From positions 23,552,587 through 23,616,586 of the forward strand of contig NW_020312785.1 in NCBI RefSeq assembly GCF_003265705.1: a DNA stretch of 64,000 nt, given 5' to 3'. The notes under the pieces are model-generated. The model did no database searches, was not told the DNA's origin, and was given only the letters and a program-made list of their open reading frames with translations. This document shows positions 1 to 12,779 of this stretch, in pieces (position 1 is the stretch's first letter; the number at the start of each line of letters is the position of its first letter). A program made the position numbers and the translations under genes. Source of the DNA: Callorhinus ursinus (taxonomy: Eukaryota; Chordata; Mammalia; Carnivora; Otariidae).

Positions 1-2200
1 TATACCAACAACAGTGATAACCAGAACGTTTGTTACTAATATAGAGACAGGGAGTGTGTCACCATTTACAATGACATTTGACATGTATTTCCTCGCTGGA
101 TTCCCACAACACCACCACTGAACCAACATAGGTATTATTAGACAATTCATGTCACAGGTGGAAGCAATGACATATATAGAGATCAAATGTTTGTAAGATC
201 ATGCATTTAATACATGATGAAACCCGAAATTATAATATGGTCTTATAACACCGAAGACCATGTTTTATTCTACTAATCCACTGTGTTTCAATTATTACAC
301 GTGAAAATTAAGAGAGTAGGAGAGTACATAAATTTACTTTTGAACTCGTTTCTTCCTTCTTCAGTACCAGAGTTCATATTATAGATTTATACTGATGTAA
401 CTCAGATTTAAACCATGAATAACCTATTTATGTTTAAAAAAAATAAAATATGTAATATGCATGACTCTCTATGTAAGATGGACAGGAAAAAGAAATCTAG
501 TTGACTCTACCAGTTTCCTCTGATCTCCACACAATAGAACTACGTATTTATTTTGCAGGAACACAAATTTAACTTCTCAGGGAAAGGGGGCTCAATGACA
601 TCAGCTGCATTAAGTCTGCTGATTTCCTCTAGGGGAGGAGAGGGGAAAAGGAAACAAGCAGACATGGAACAATAAAAGAAATCGGAAGACCAGAGGAAAG
701 CACTAATCGGAGGAAGGGAGGAGGGAGCAGATGGCTTAGGAAGGAGACATGTGGGAATTGGGGGGAAAGGAAGTAATTGGCAAGGAGAGGCTGAATGCCA
801 AATTCGTGAAGGATCTGGAGGACACTGGGGATTTGGATGGGATGTGAGTCAGCTGCTTTTCACCAAAATATCACACCAACGAGGGAAATCAAAGAAACCT
901 ACCAAGACACACAGGAAGCAGAAAAGGACTAGAAAAAGAACTGATGACATACTACGTTCTAATAACTGTACCTCTCCGGCGTGGGATTGGGAAGGGCTAA
1001 ATAATTTTTTCGATGTATAACTGACTTTTTCTCCTAACTTCATTCATGATTTTCAAATCCTTAACTGGCTTATGAAAGAAATGACGTAGGTTAAGACCCT
1101 TCTATTTGCTTTTTAACTATTTTTTACATACCTTGTATGAATATGATTTTTCATTCATCTATAAATCAATTCCTTTAACAATCTAGGCTTAGGGTGACCA
1201 ATTGTCCTGCTTTCCCCAGGACTAGGGATTTTTAACGCAGATGACAGGACAGTCCCCAGCAAGCCAGCATGCCTGGCCATCCCATCTAAGTCACCTTAAG
1301 AAAAACTTATTAATACACTTGTTCATCCTGTTAAAATACATTGATGCTGTAAATTTTTTCTACATTTTTCAAAGAAGAATGAAAAAAAATCTTACTATAG
1401 TTATGTGATAAGCAGATGAAATTGACAATAAAATGGTTTCAAGTCTGACCGTGGCTTTGATGGAAACAATTTAAAATGAAACTATTTCTCCATCATCTAA
1501 ATTATTTTTTTTCAGTTAAGTAAAAAAAACCTTTTAAGCTATACAGAATATTTATAGCATGCTACTATAGCATAGAGATCAAGAAGAAAAATTAAAAATT
1601 CAAGGCACAGCTTATTGCAAAGAATAACACAAGTCATTAAAAAATGTTTATGTCACAAAGCCACACACAAAGAGAATGGAAAAAGCATGTTTTATTCATC
1701 TGTAAATTTTAGCTCAAAAGCTAAGAATTTCAAACATGAAAAGATAAATGTCTTTTAAGCTTTTCTTTTAACTAGTAAAATGAAATCATTCAAGATAAAT
1801 GACAGCCAAAGGTTATTATGAAGAAACTAACTCTGATATTTTAGAATTGAGTCCAGGTAGATCTCACAATTTACATTGTACTGTTACAGTATTAGTTTTT
1901 GTTACACTTAACTGTATCTATACAAAATTGCCAAGCCACTACATCAACAATATTTTCTTTAACTCAATTTCCTATTCATCATATAATTTCTTGTAATTGT
2001 TTAGTTTTTCAGCAATAAGCTTTGAAGTATGTATAGCTGAATATATTTGAACCTGGCTAATCCACAATTTGGACAATTATAAAACACATTCAGTTGAATA
2101 ATTCACTGATTCATAACATCCTTTTTAATATAAATCCTTCTTAATGTCAAATGGTAAACAGTTATTTATCATCCTCATATCTTTTGAGGTAGGATTTCTA
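1..2200. other. Mostly single-copy intron, no gene
   Basis: AT-rich sequence without young repeats. A GC-richer, purine-rich stretch at about 560-1040 stands out and is discussed as a possible regulatory element. A short DNA-transposon-like relic lies at about 1190-1300. The 89-codon frame starting at 751 has low complexity and matches no family I know. Confidence 0.6.
1190..1300. repeat. Possible short non-autonomous DNA transposon relic
   Basis: The segment begins gggtgaccaattgtcctgc and has an inner near-palindrome (ccccaggact against gacagtcccc), with tgcctggccatccc near its right end. This inverted layout with a 'cctgg...gtcc' core is typical of small old hAT-like elements. The exact family cannot be named by eye. 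Confidence 0.4.
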
Positions 2201-2204
2201 GAGC

Positions 2205-2397
2205 CCGGAGAAAGAGAGCACACATGAGGGTCAGTGGGGGAGGAGGGTGGTGGCAGGAGAGAGAGAGAGAATCTAAAGCAGACTCCACACTGCGTGCTGA
2301 GCCTGATGCGGGGCTCGATCCCACAACCCTGAGATCATGACCTGAGCCGAAATCAAGAGTTGGCCAGTTAAATTGACTGAGCCACCCACGTGCCCCT
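2205..2397 (-). mobile_element. Can-SINE, diverged
   Basis: Read on the minus strand it starts ggggcacgtgggtggctcag, continues through tcatgatctcagggttgtgg and gagccccgcatcagg, and ends in a purine (GA)n stretch that is CT-rich in SINE sense. The tRNA-derived head and middle are intact but the poly-A tail is eroded. No clear target-site duplication was found, so this is an older copy. Confidence 0.85.
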
Positions 2398-2496
2398 GGA
2401 CCAATTCTTAAATGTACCAATCCCAGTTTCAACACCACCATAACCTTCACTGAGTGAACTACCTCTCCAGACCCTTATAAAGATAATGTACTGTAA

Positions 2497-2605
2497 CATT
2501 TTTTTCAAAGATTATAAGTAATCTCTGCACCCAACATGAGGCTCGAACTCACAACCCCGAGATCAACAACTGCATGTTCTTCAGACAGAGCCAAACAGTC
2601 ACTCC
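2497..2605 (-). mobile_element. Old, short Can-SINE
   Basis: The tRNA-like core ggctcgaactcacaacccc, followed by gagatcaacaactgcatg, marks the older short Can-SINE class. Imperfect direct repeats (taaagataatgtactgtaac and taaagataatattttacagc) flank it at about 2477-2496 and 2606-2625. They are probably a decayed target-site duplication. Confidence 0.75.
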
Positions 2606-2814
2606 CTAAAGATAATATTTTACAGCAGAAGCTAAAGGTTACTACCATTCTAAGTTAAAATCTACAGTGATAGCAAATCAGAGTCATTATATATGTAGCA
2701 AAATCTATAGGACCCTATAGAAAATGTTATTAGTGAGCAAAAGACAGATGCTCTCATAATTGTTCCCCAGCCAATTCAGAGTTAATTGCTGCATTAGTGA
2801 AATTTTAGTATTTA

Positions 2815-2930
2815 TCTGACAAGGTTGTTGTCAAGATTAAAAGGGTCAACATGTATAAAGAATAGGGCCTGGCACATAGCAAGTGCTGTATAGTAAGTGT
2901 TTACCATCATCATCATCGTCATCCAGGAGA
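2815..2930 (+). repeat. MIR fragment (3' half)
   Basis: The run gttgttgtcaagattaaaag followed by gcctggcacatagcaagtgc is the conserved 3' part of mammalian MIR SINEs. A short (cat)n run ends it, next to a poly-A tract at 2957. Confidence 0.75.
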
Positions 2931-3014
2931 CTAAGTGTGCCAAGGAGGAGGGGAGCAAAAAAAAAAAAAGCTTATTCATTGAGTTTTCAAGGGAATTAAA
3001 CGAGATAATATATA

Positions 3015-3217
3015 GAGGTGCCTGGGTGGCTCAGTCGTTAAACGACTGCCTTCGGCTCATGTCATGATCCCAGGGTCCTGGGATCGAGCCCTGCATTGGG
3101 CTCCCTGCTCCGTAGGAAGCCTGCTTCTCCCTCTCCCACTCTCCCTGCTTGTGTTCCCTCTCTCGCTGTGTCTCTCTCTGTCAAATTAAAAAAAAAAAAA
3201 AAAAGACTTAAAAAAAT
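3015..3217 (+). mobile_element. Young Can-SINE
   Basis: Full length: the head ggtgcctgggtggctcagtc, a middle with cctgggatcgagccctgc, a CT-rich stretch, and a poly-A tail at about 3187-3217. An exact 11-bp target-site duplication, gagataatata, flanks it at 3002-3012 and 3218-3228. The intact duplication indicates a fairly recent insertion. Confidence 0.95.
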
Positions 3218-3228
3218 GAGATAATATA

Positions 3229-4920
3229 GAGTATCTGGGACATGGCAGGTGCTCAATATGTTTTTTTCCTATTTTTAACTTTATCAATTTTTCACATTTA
3301 CAAAACAATTGTGAATTTAAGCACAATATTTCCAAAATATAATGAAATAAAATAAATATATCACTTTTTGTAAGGCATAGCCAAATGTTCTACATCACCC
3401 CCCCCAAAAAAAAAGTTTTGGCCATCTGATTCATCTCTATGAGAAAATTTCACTTATTAATAATAGTGGTTATGACTAATTCTCAGGCATATGAAGTAAA
3501 TCTGTTTAATCCAGCCTGCCAGTTAAACTACTTCTATTTCTAACTCTAAGTATAAATACTCACGTCTAGAAAAAAAATAAAAGAAAGGAAGAAAGACTAA
3601 ACATCATCTAAGTTCTCCTTCAAATTATTCTAAGAAATAAGTGCCAAAAGAGTTCTAAAAGATTCTCCTGTCAGGTAGGAAAATAAGAAAATGCTATTTA
3701 TATATTGCTGGTTTATAATCATCATAGATCTAAAATTTGGCTCAGAATCCAGGTCAATGTAAAAAGAAATGACTTAAGAACATCAAAAATACAGGTGCAG
3801 CTACAATTCAATTACATATTTGCCCTTTTTGGTAGGGTGTGTCTTTGTTCTCACAGCTGGGAGGGTTGTACTTTACATTTTCAACAAAGAAAGCCACCAC
3901 ATTAAAGAACTCTAGAATTTCCTATAATCAAAATTGTAGCAATAACTGTGCAATCTTTACTTGCCTTTCATAAAGATATTATGTACTTTAATCTCCTGTT
4001 CATCTGTACTCAACACATTTGGCAAAGTACATTAACAATAGAAATGAAAACAATTATTTGAAAACAAAACTTAGAAAAGAAGAATCACATAAAATATCTA
4101 ATAACCAATATCTCTTAAGAGTCTACTTTCAGTTTGGGGGGACAAAAAGAATTGGAAAAAACGTCAGACATTCTGTTTCTGTTTGAAATTTTTGTTTTAA
4201 TTACTCAATTTTAGTCTTGCTTAAAGGAAAACAAAAACAAAAACAATATGATCTAAATAAGAACAGTAATTTTGAACCCAAACTGCTGATTTTAATCTAT
4301 TCATCTCCCTGCCTGTATAAATATATACATTTTTTTACCTCTAGTGTTTTATCAGTTTAACAGCCATAATTTATCCAAAACACACAGATGGTCTTAGAAA
4401 TAGTAAAAGTTTCAGATGTTACAACTTCCTAGCATATGGAACATTATTGTGGATCATCATTTTGGCAGCATTTAAATGGTTTTAAAATTATTTATACGTT
4501 AACATCTTGGCATTTTTCATAGTCATAGGTTATTGCAACTTTAAATTGTTTGATTCCTGACTGGAGGTGGTTCTTATATTGACTCTAATCTACTAAGTGT
4601 AGGAGAAATGGTGCCCTGTATTCATGGGATAGCAGCCTCTGGGCAGCAGAGGATAAATGAAGACCCAATAATAAATTAAACATTATGGCATAAACCATGA
4701 CATCTCTTCAAATTCAATATTTGATACAATAGGAAGTTCTGAGATTTATAAAAAAAATCAAATTTACCATAGCAGTTTTAAACTGTGAATATCACAGAAA
4801 ATGCACGGATACACATGTATTTAAGAGTAAGTCTCACCTTTCAAAATGTGAGACTACAATCACCTTTATTTTTTATCTTCTATATTAGATACAATATGAA
4901 AAGAATTGTTCATACTCTGT
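3229..4920. other. AT-rich intron, nothing recognised
   Basis: No repeat family, RNA or reading frame could be recognised in this stretch. It holds only short A-runs and a C8/A9 run near 3399. Confidence 0.5.
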
Positions 4921-5289
4921 GTCTGATTTCAATCTTTCCAATCTCTCCTGAACCAGGTCAGTGAGGTTTCAACCCCTCTGTTCCACGGACAGTGCCCTTG
5001 TGAAGGTCATCAACGAATGACCACCAACTTGTTCAATTCAATGGTCAATTCTCAGTCCTTCTATTTTGTGATGAACCAGCTGCAACTGACTCAGTCTTTG
5101 CCACCTTCTTAAAACACTGTCTTTGCTTGGCTGCCCTCCGCCTTCCCACCCTTTGCACTCCTCACTCCCAGTCTCCACTGCTCTTTCTGTCTCTTCTCTC
5201 TGAGGGTGTTAAACATTGGACCTCTTTTCCTTTCTACATATAATCACTCCCTTGGTGATTTCAGTCTCCTGTTTTTAAATAATATGGAC

Positions 5290-5720
5290 ATGATGATGAT
5301 TCCCATATTCATCAGGATAAGCTACATTAGTCTGTGGTAAGAAATGCTCCATGACTCAATACAACAAAGATTGCTCACTCATTCGATGTGTCCATCATGG
5401 AAAGACAGAGGTGTGGGGGGGAAAGTTTTGGTACCCCTAACTTAGGGACCCAGGCTCTTTGAGTGTCCATGTTGTAGCTGCACTACTTGGAACATGTGTC
5501 CTCCTTGTTTGCCACATGGCAAAGAAAGAAAGTGCTGGAGGCCCACTCACTAGTATTTAATTTATTTAATTTCCACTCACAGCCCATGAAGCTGAACCAG
5601 TCAAATTGGTCTGCCCAACAGCAAGGAAACTGAGAAGCAGAGTCTTTCATCTGCCCAGAAGGAGGGGAGGATTGCATAGTAATGAGTACTTGCTATGTCT
5701 ACCACAACTCAATTTTTTCT
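5290..5720. repeat. Unclassified old repeat-like insert within the L2
   Basis: The segment caggataagctacattagtc ... caacaaagattgctcactca ... tgcccagaaggaggggagg has the feel of an old mammalian LTR or DNA-element consensus ('taac...ccaaa...caacaaaggtttatttctc'). It separates two collinear L2 halves. The family is not determined. Confidence 0.35.
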
Positions 5721-6238
5721 GCAGCCTCAACCTCAACTCTGAATTCCTGATTCATGTTTCCAACTGCCTATTTGACATCTATACTTGGATATCTAATAAG
5801 AATTTCAAAATTACAATGTCCAAAACTGAGCTGCTGATACTTCCAACCCCAAATCCTCTCTTTCTGCAATTAATGGCATCTCAATATTTTCAGTTGCACA
5901 GACCAATCAATTAAGGTAAGCCTTGACTCTTCTCTTTATTTATAAGCCACATCCAATCTGCTAGCAAATTCTGTTGGCTATTGCTTCACAGCAGATCCAG
6001 GCTTTAACCACTCCTCACTAGTTCCCCTCCTAGCACACTGATCCAAACCACCATTTCCATCTTGCCTAGATTATTGCAAAAGCTCCCAACTAGTCTCTCT
6101 GCTTAATCATTATTATCCTTCAGTGTGTTCTCGACAGCAGAGGATTCTGCTGGGAGACTTCTGATGTTTTCCAACTCACTCAAGGGGAAAAGCCAAACTA
6201 TTTACAAGATCTATAAGGTCTCACAGTTAAAAAAAATG

Positions 6239-6254
6239 AATATATATATATATT
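6239..6254. repeat. Short (TA)n microsatellite
   Basis: About eight TA units follow an A-run inside the L2 remnant. Confidence 0.8.
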
Positions 6255-6690
6255 CCTACAGTCTGGCTACTTATTCCCCCAATATTATCTCCTACCAATC
6301 TCCCCTTTGCTCAACCCCCCTGACCACTTTGCTCTTTTCAAAAAAATGTGTTAGGTAGGCCCCATGTCAGGGTCTTTAAACTTACTGCTTTGTCTGCTTA
6401 CTTTTCCAGTTATTTGTGTAGTTTCCTCCTTCAGTTTTTTCAGGTCTTTATGGGAAGCATTCTCTGGTCATCCTATTTAAACCTGAAATACTACCCCTAT
6501 CTTAATTAATCTGTCTACCCCTTTAGTATTTTTTATAGGACTGATTATAGTCTAGCATATTGTATATCATACTATCTATTTTGGTTTTACCTGTTTACGC
6601 ACAGAATATAAACTTCAGAAGGGCACTCACTAATTTCTGCTTAATGCTGCACCTCCAGTGTTGAGAATTTTAGCACTAATTTGTATTAAA

Positions 6691-7512
6691 CATAAATAGG
6701 TAATTAATCAGGAAAGATCTGAAGGAGGAAATGGGTAATAATGGTTTCAATGTGTTTGAATCACTCAGGCAGGGAAATGGAAATTACAGATAGTGGTCAG
6801 TAGATGACTTAAAATTTGTTTTTAAGGCAAAGATATTATCTTAATTGTACATAAATCTAAAAGGAATCTGTCATCACCAATAAGAGAAGCATTTGTTCCT
6901 ATAGTCTCTGTCCCCTGTGATCTCTACTTCGCTTCCCCAAACCAGTGTTTCCCATACAGTTCACTTTGCCATGTGACTTTTCAGCACCTCTTAAAAGTAC
7001 AGCCAGGTTATTCTCACCCCAATTGCTAGAATTATAAAAATCCTTTGAGAGACTCATTCTAATTCAGATCAGTGCAGAAAAAATGCTTGATTTTTTTTCT
7101 TCAAATTCCGTAAAACCCGTCTACCATAAGCTTCTCGATTTTATTTTTCACTATTTAATTCTCATGCTAATCTGATAACTGGTTGTTCAGAAATAGTGCA
7201 AACATTTATTAGGGTTATGTAGTCTGTGTTATAACTTTGTTCTTCTCCATGTTTAGCAGTGACTTTTCCTTAAACACATATTCTCCTGAGGTCAGTGATC
7301 ATAACGGACACAGAGTATGAGCAAAACAAAGAAATTTATAAAGGGCAATATTGTCCAATCATAGAATCAATGAGAGTTCAGTTATTCTGGTACATCAGTA
7401 AACACCTTACAAGACAGAAAAAGCGAAGAAAAGGCAAAGAAGTCATATGGAATCACTGATGTCAAGAAGAAAAATTCATCCTTACTCCAGATAACATATT
7501 TCTCTACTTGTA
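6691..7512. other. AT-rich intron, nothing recognised
   Basis: No repeat or gene signal could be identified between the L2 and the tRNA-half insertion. Confidence 0.45.
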
Positions 7513-7580
7513 TACAGCAGGAATTTGAGACTGATGCGCTGCCCACTGCGCCAAGAGGGCTTCTTACAGCAGGAATTTGA
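7513..7580 (-). mobile_element. Retroposed 5' half of a methionine tRNA with target-site duplication
   Basis: A 16-bp exact direct repeat (tacagcaggaatttga, at 7513-7528 and 7565-7580) brackets a 36-bp insert. On the minus strand the insert begins, after four extra bases, with GCCCTCTTGGCGCAG and ends CATCAGTCTC. This matches the acceptor strand, D arm and 5' anticodon arm of elongator tRNA-Met and stops at the anticodon loop. There is no poly-A tail. It therefore resembles the tailless retropseudogenes made from truncated tRNAs by the L1 machinery. It is not a working tRNA gene, because the anticodon 3' side, T arm and acceptor 3' strand are missing. Confidence 0.85.
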
Positions 7581-9595
<2,015 letters not shown>

Positions 9596-9607
9596 TCCAA
9601 TTTTCTT

Positions 9608-9824
9608 TTTTCTTTTTTTAAGATTTTATTTATTTATTTGACAGAGAGAGAGAGACAGCGTGAGAGAGAGCAAGAGAGAGCGGGGGGGAGAAAGGAGAGG
9701 GGGAGAGGGAGAAGCAGGCTCCTTACTGAGCAGAGAGCCCCACGTGGGGCTTGATCCCAGGACTCCGGGATCATGACCTGAGCCAAAGGCAGACATATAA
9801 CCGACTGAGCCACCCAGGCAACCC
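9608..9824 (-). mobile_element. Young Can-SINE
   Basis: In minus sense it runs from a damaged head (gggttgcctgggtggctcag) through ccgactgag/tcatgacc complements to a long CT-rich stretch and the tail AATAAATAAATAAAATCTT. An exact 12-bp duplication, tccaattttctt, lies at 9596-9607 and 9825-9836. Confidence 0.95.
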
Positions 9825-10076
9825 TCCAATTTTCTTAACTCATGTATATATTTAAGTAATTAAAAATTGAGTTCAAATGATTGGCAGCATTTTGGCAGAA
9901 AAACCAATGGCATCCGTAAGTATTCTCAAATGCAGTTCATTTTTCTTAAAAAAAAAATCCTTCCTTCGCTAACAAATCAAAATGCATATTTTGATAGTTA
10001 TGAAATAGTGTGAATATTATGAAATTCTAAAATCTGGAACTAACTTTTGAAAAGATTTAATATCAATTTGAAAAAG

Positions 10077-10078
<2 letters not shown>

Positions 10079-10119
<41 letters not shown>
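10079..10119. repeat. (AT)n microsatellite
   Basis: About 20 uninterrupted AT units, likely to vary in length between individuals. Confidence 0.95.
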
Positions 10120-10121
<2 letters not shown>

Positions 10122-10624
10122 GTATCCAAGTAGTTATCACCTAAATAGTTATTAAACAAACCACTGTTCATCCTAACATCACATTTCTTCCACAATTCAT
10201 GTAATGTTTTATGTTCGCAGGTTGGTACACAGAATTTTGCTCAACCACTTCTCACTCTTTTTCATTCTGTTAAATTAGAAAAAAAAAAAAACACAAACAT
10301 AAGCTTCATTGAATCTTTGAATCTCCCTACTTTTTTTGTCTGAAAAAATACTTTAAGATTTATCCTTTGAAACAAAACAAAACATACAATCATTGGTCTT
10401 TCTGAAAAGTGATACACTAATTTCAATATAATTCTCAAAATAGGTAAACATGTTTTCAGAAAAGGATTCTAAAATTTAGTGTTGACTTTACAATCTATTT
10501 GGGTAATATTGAGGAAAGAGGGGCAACAGGAAAAAAAAGTTAAGCAGAAAGTGTTTCAAGTATTATGGAGACTTTAATATTTATAACACTCCTTTAGAAC
10601 CCTCTGGGAAATTTTAGAACTGAA

Positions 10625-10790
10625 TAAAACATAAAATTATAGAACAGGCACTGGTCTTTGACAACGTCTAATCCATCCCATAAAGAGAGGCAACTGAGTC
10701 CCAAGAAACTTTGTCACTAGCTTGAGTTATTTGTCAGGAAAGGACCAGAAGAAAACAGAGGTATCGCCAATTCCAATGCAGTGCATTTTT
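10625..10790 (-). repeat. Possible ancient CR1/L3-type LINE tail
   Basis: The layout 'tttgacaacgtctaatccat ... gaggcaactgagtcccaag ... ctttgtcactagc ... ccagtg' follows the pattern of old mammalian L3/CR1 3' ends (let-down, 'gaaactgaggcccagagaag', 'gacttgccc'). It is heavily diverged. Confidence 0.4.
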
Positions 10791-11009
10791 TTTTAACAAG
10801 TCAACATTTTACTATAAAATGCCATTTACCTATCTCATCAGTTATATTTCCAACAAATCCACTCCATTATTGCAGAAGGCCTGACAGTGATTGTAGATCA
10901 GTGCACTGCAGTCTTAAGAGTACCCAATTTTGGTAAGGCTCACCTAGAATTAATTTTGTTCCCTGATCATGTGGTGAACATCTGTGAACCACAATGCCTT
11001 CTGCTTCAT

Positions 11010-11120
11010 GAATCATAGAATTCTGGTTCAGTTAGGGGCCTAAGAGATGGGTGATCCAAACTTCTTCTTTTAGAAATTAAATAATCTAAGGCTCCTCAGA
11101 GAGGAGAGGAGCATGTCACA
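11010..11120 (-). repeat. Possible ancient CR1/L3-type LINE tail
   Basis: The phrases atcatagaattctggttcag and ggggcctaagagatgggtga resemble the consensus 'atcatagaatctcagagttgg...gaccttagagatcat' of old CR1-like elements. This is a family-level guess only. Confidence 0.4.
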
Positions 11121-11164
11121 TAAATAATAACAATGTTAATGTGAGCAATGAAATAATAATGCTA

Positions 11165-11345
11165 GCAATGGCTGACATTTACTGAACATTTGCTATGTAA
11201 GGAACCACACCAAATATCCACTCAGTCCCCATAACAAGGCTAGGACAACGTGAATTTATTAGTTTCATTTTAAGAATAAGTAATCTGTAAACATTTAGCA
11301 GCAGTGTTAGAATACAAATCTCTTGTTCTCCCAAGGATTCTGCTC
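11165..11345 (-). repeat. MIR
   Basis: Read on the plus strand it shows the complement of MIR: tggctgacatttactgaaca, gctatgtaaggaaccacacc, cataacaaggctagg, and a final part ending tctgctct. Diverged but in order. Confidence 0.65.
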
Positions 11346-12026
11346 TCTCAATTTGCCCACCTATCTGGTCTTAATCTGGATACAGTGTTCACAGTTCTAA
11401 TCACATAGATATCAATGATACAATTAATATCCAGCCTCTTTCTATTGGAACAGAAGTTGAGTGAAAAATTTCTCTTCTGACAGTCAACTGACTCTCTTTG
11501 AATATTTCCTGCATTCTTGTGTTTTCTCAGATTTTTCCATGTTTGGAAGACGCCACTTCAAACTTTCAGTGGTATGTTGAGAATTAGAACTCATCACTCA
11601 GATTAGTATGTTGTGCTGACTCTTCCCAGTAATTTGCTTTTATTACAACAACAAAATGACTAAAAAACTGATACAATAATAAGTGTTTTAATTAAATATA
11701 AGCATTTTAATTAGAAGTAGGTATCTTGAGAAAAAGAGAGGAAAATAATACGCAGTTCTGGTATTTTCTTTTCTACTTAAATGATTACTTTGTCAATTAA
11801 ACCTTGCAGCAAAGAGTAGTAAGCTGTTGACTGGGAAAAGAAAATAATACATCAAAAAAATCCTTTAAAATTAGGGTATTTTGGAGGAAAAATAAAAAAG
11901 GAAGGATATTCTCAAAGACAAGAACCATATAGATGTTTAGTCAGAGCATGCCTGTTTTAATTGCTTTCAAAATTCCCTATCACCTACCTAATCTTTATTT
12001 TTGAGTAGAGGATAAATTACTCACTT

Positions 12027-12227
12027 TTTTTAAAGATTTTATTTATTCAATTGACACACACACACACACACACACACACACAGCATAAGCAGGGGGAGCT
12101 GCAGGCAGAGGGCGAAGCAGGCTCTCTGCTGAGCAGGGAATCCGATGTGGGGCTCGATCCCAGGACCCCAAGATCATGACCTGAGCTGAAGGTAGATGCT
12201 TAACGGACTGAGCCACTCAGGCATCCC
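12027..12227 (-). mobile_element. Young Can-SINE with an internal (CA)n expansion
   Basis: The SINE head (minus sense gggatgcctgagtggctcag), the middle and the poly-A tail are present. A (CA)n array of about 13 units at 12055-12080 replaces part of the CT-rich zone next to the tail. The exact 13-bp duplication aaattactcactt lies at 12014-12026 and 12228-12240. Confidence 0.95.
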
Positions 12228-12652
12228 AAATTACTCACTTCTATCATACTGCTAGTTCTCTATCTCAATGCCCACATACATGCTGAAATAAATGTTATCT
12301 AATTTCAAAATAAGTATCATTCTTCCATTTAACATATCTGTATTGAACACATATTTTGTGCCTGGCATTTCTACTATAACTTTGATATTTTCCTCCTATA
12401 AAGTTTATATAAATGCTGATGTCTGTCAAGAAACAACATTAATCTTCATATTGTCAGAAAATGGCAATATAATAGGGTTTTATTGCAAGTTATTTTATAT
12501 GAAGATAAATGTTTTAGGAGCTAGATAAGAAAGTACATCACAAAGGCTTTTATAACTACTTGCATTCCTACTTAGTAAGCTCACAGCATTCCCCAGAAGA
12601 ACAACGTGTTATCTGAGGTACAAATGTGTTCAAAACTCTTTAACATTTATTA

Positions 12653-12758
12653 TTTTTAAATTTTTTTTAAGGAAGCTCTACACCCAACATGGAACTTGAA
12701 CTCACAACCCTGAGATCAAGAGTCGTGTGCTCTAGCAACTGAGCCAGCTGGGCACTCC
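12653..12758 (-). mobile_element. Old, short Can-SINE
   Basis: The core gaactcacaaccctgagatc and ctctagcaactgagccagc show an old tRNA-derived Can-SINE. A decayed duplication (aaaactctttaacatttatt and aaaatgctctaacgtttctt) flanks it at about 12632 and 12759. Confidence 0.85.
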
Positions 12759-12779
12759 AAAATGCTCTAACGTTTCTTA

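Larger units (their letters stand above)
4925..6690 (+). repeat. Long ancient L2 LINE, interrupted
   Basis: Remnants of the L2 coding and 3' region occur in consensus order. They include ggtgatttcagtctcctg (5255), ccaactgcctatttgacatc (5760), tgtccaaaactgagctgctg (5817), tagattattgcaaaagctcc (6068), and a 3' part around 6500-6660. All frames are broken. The L2 match is lost between about 5290 and 5720, where another sequence appears to be inserted. L2 was active before eutherian radiation, so this is an old fossil. Confidence 0.75.
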
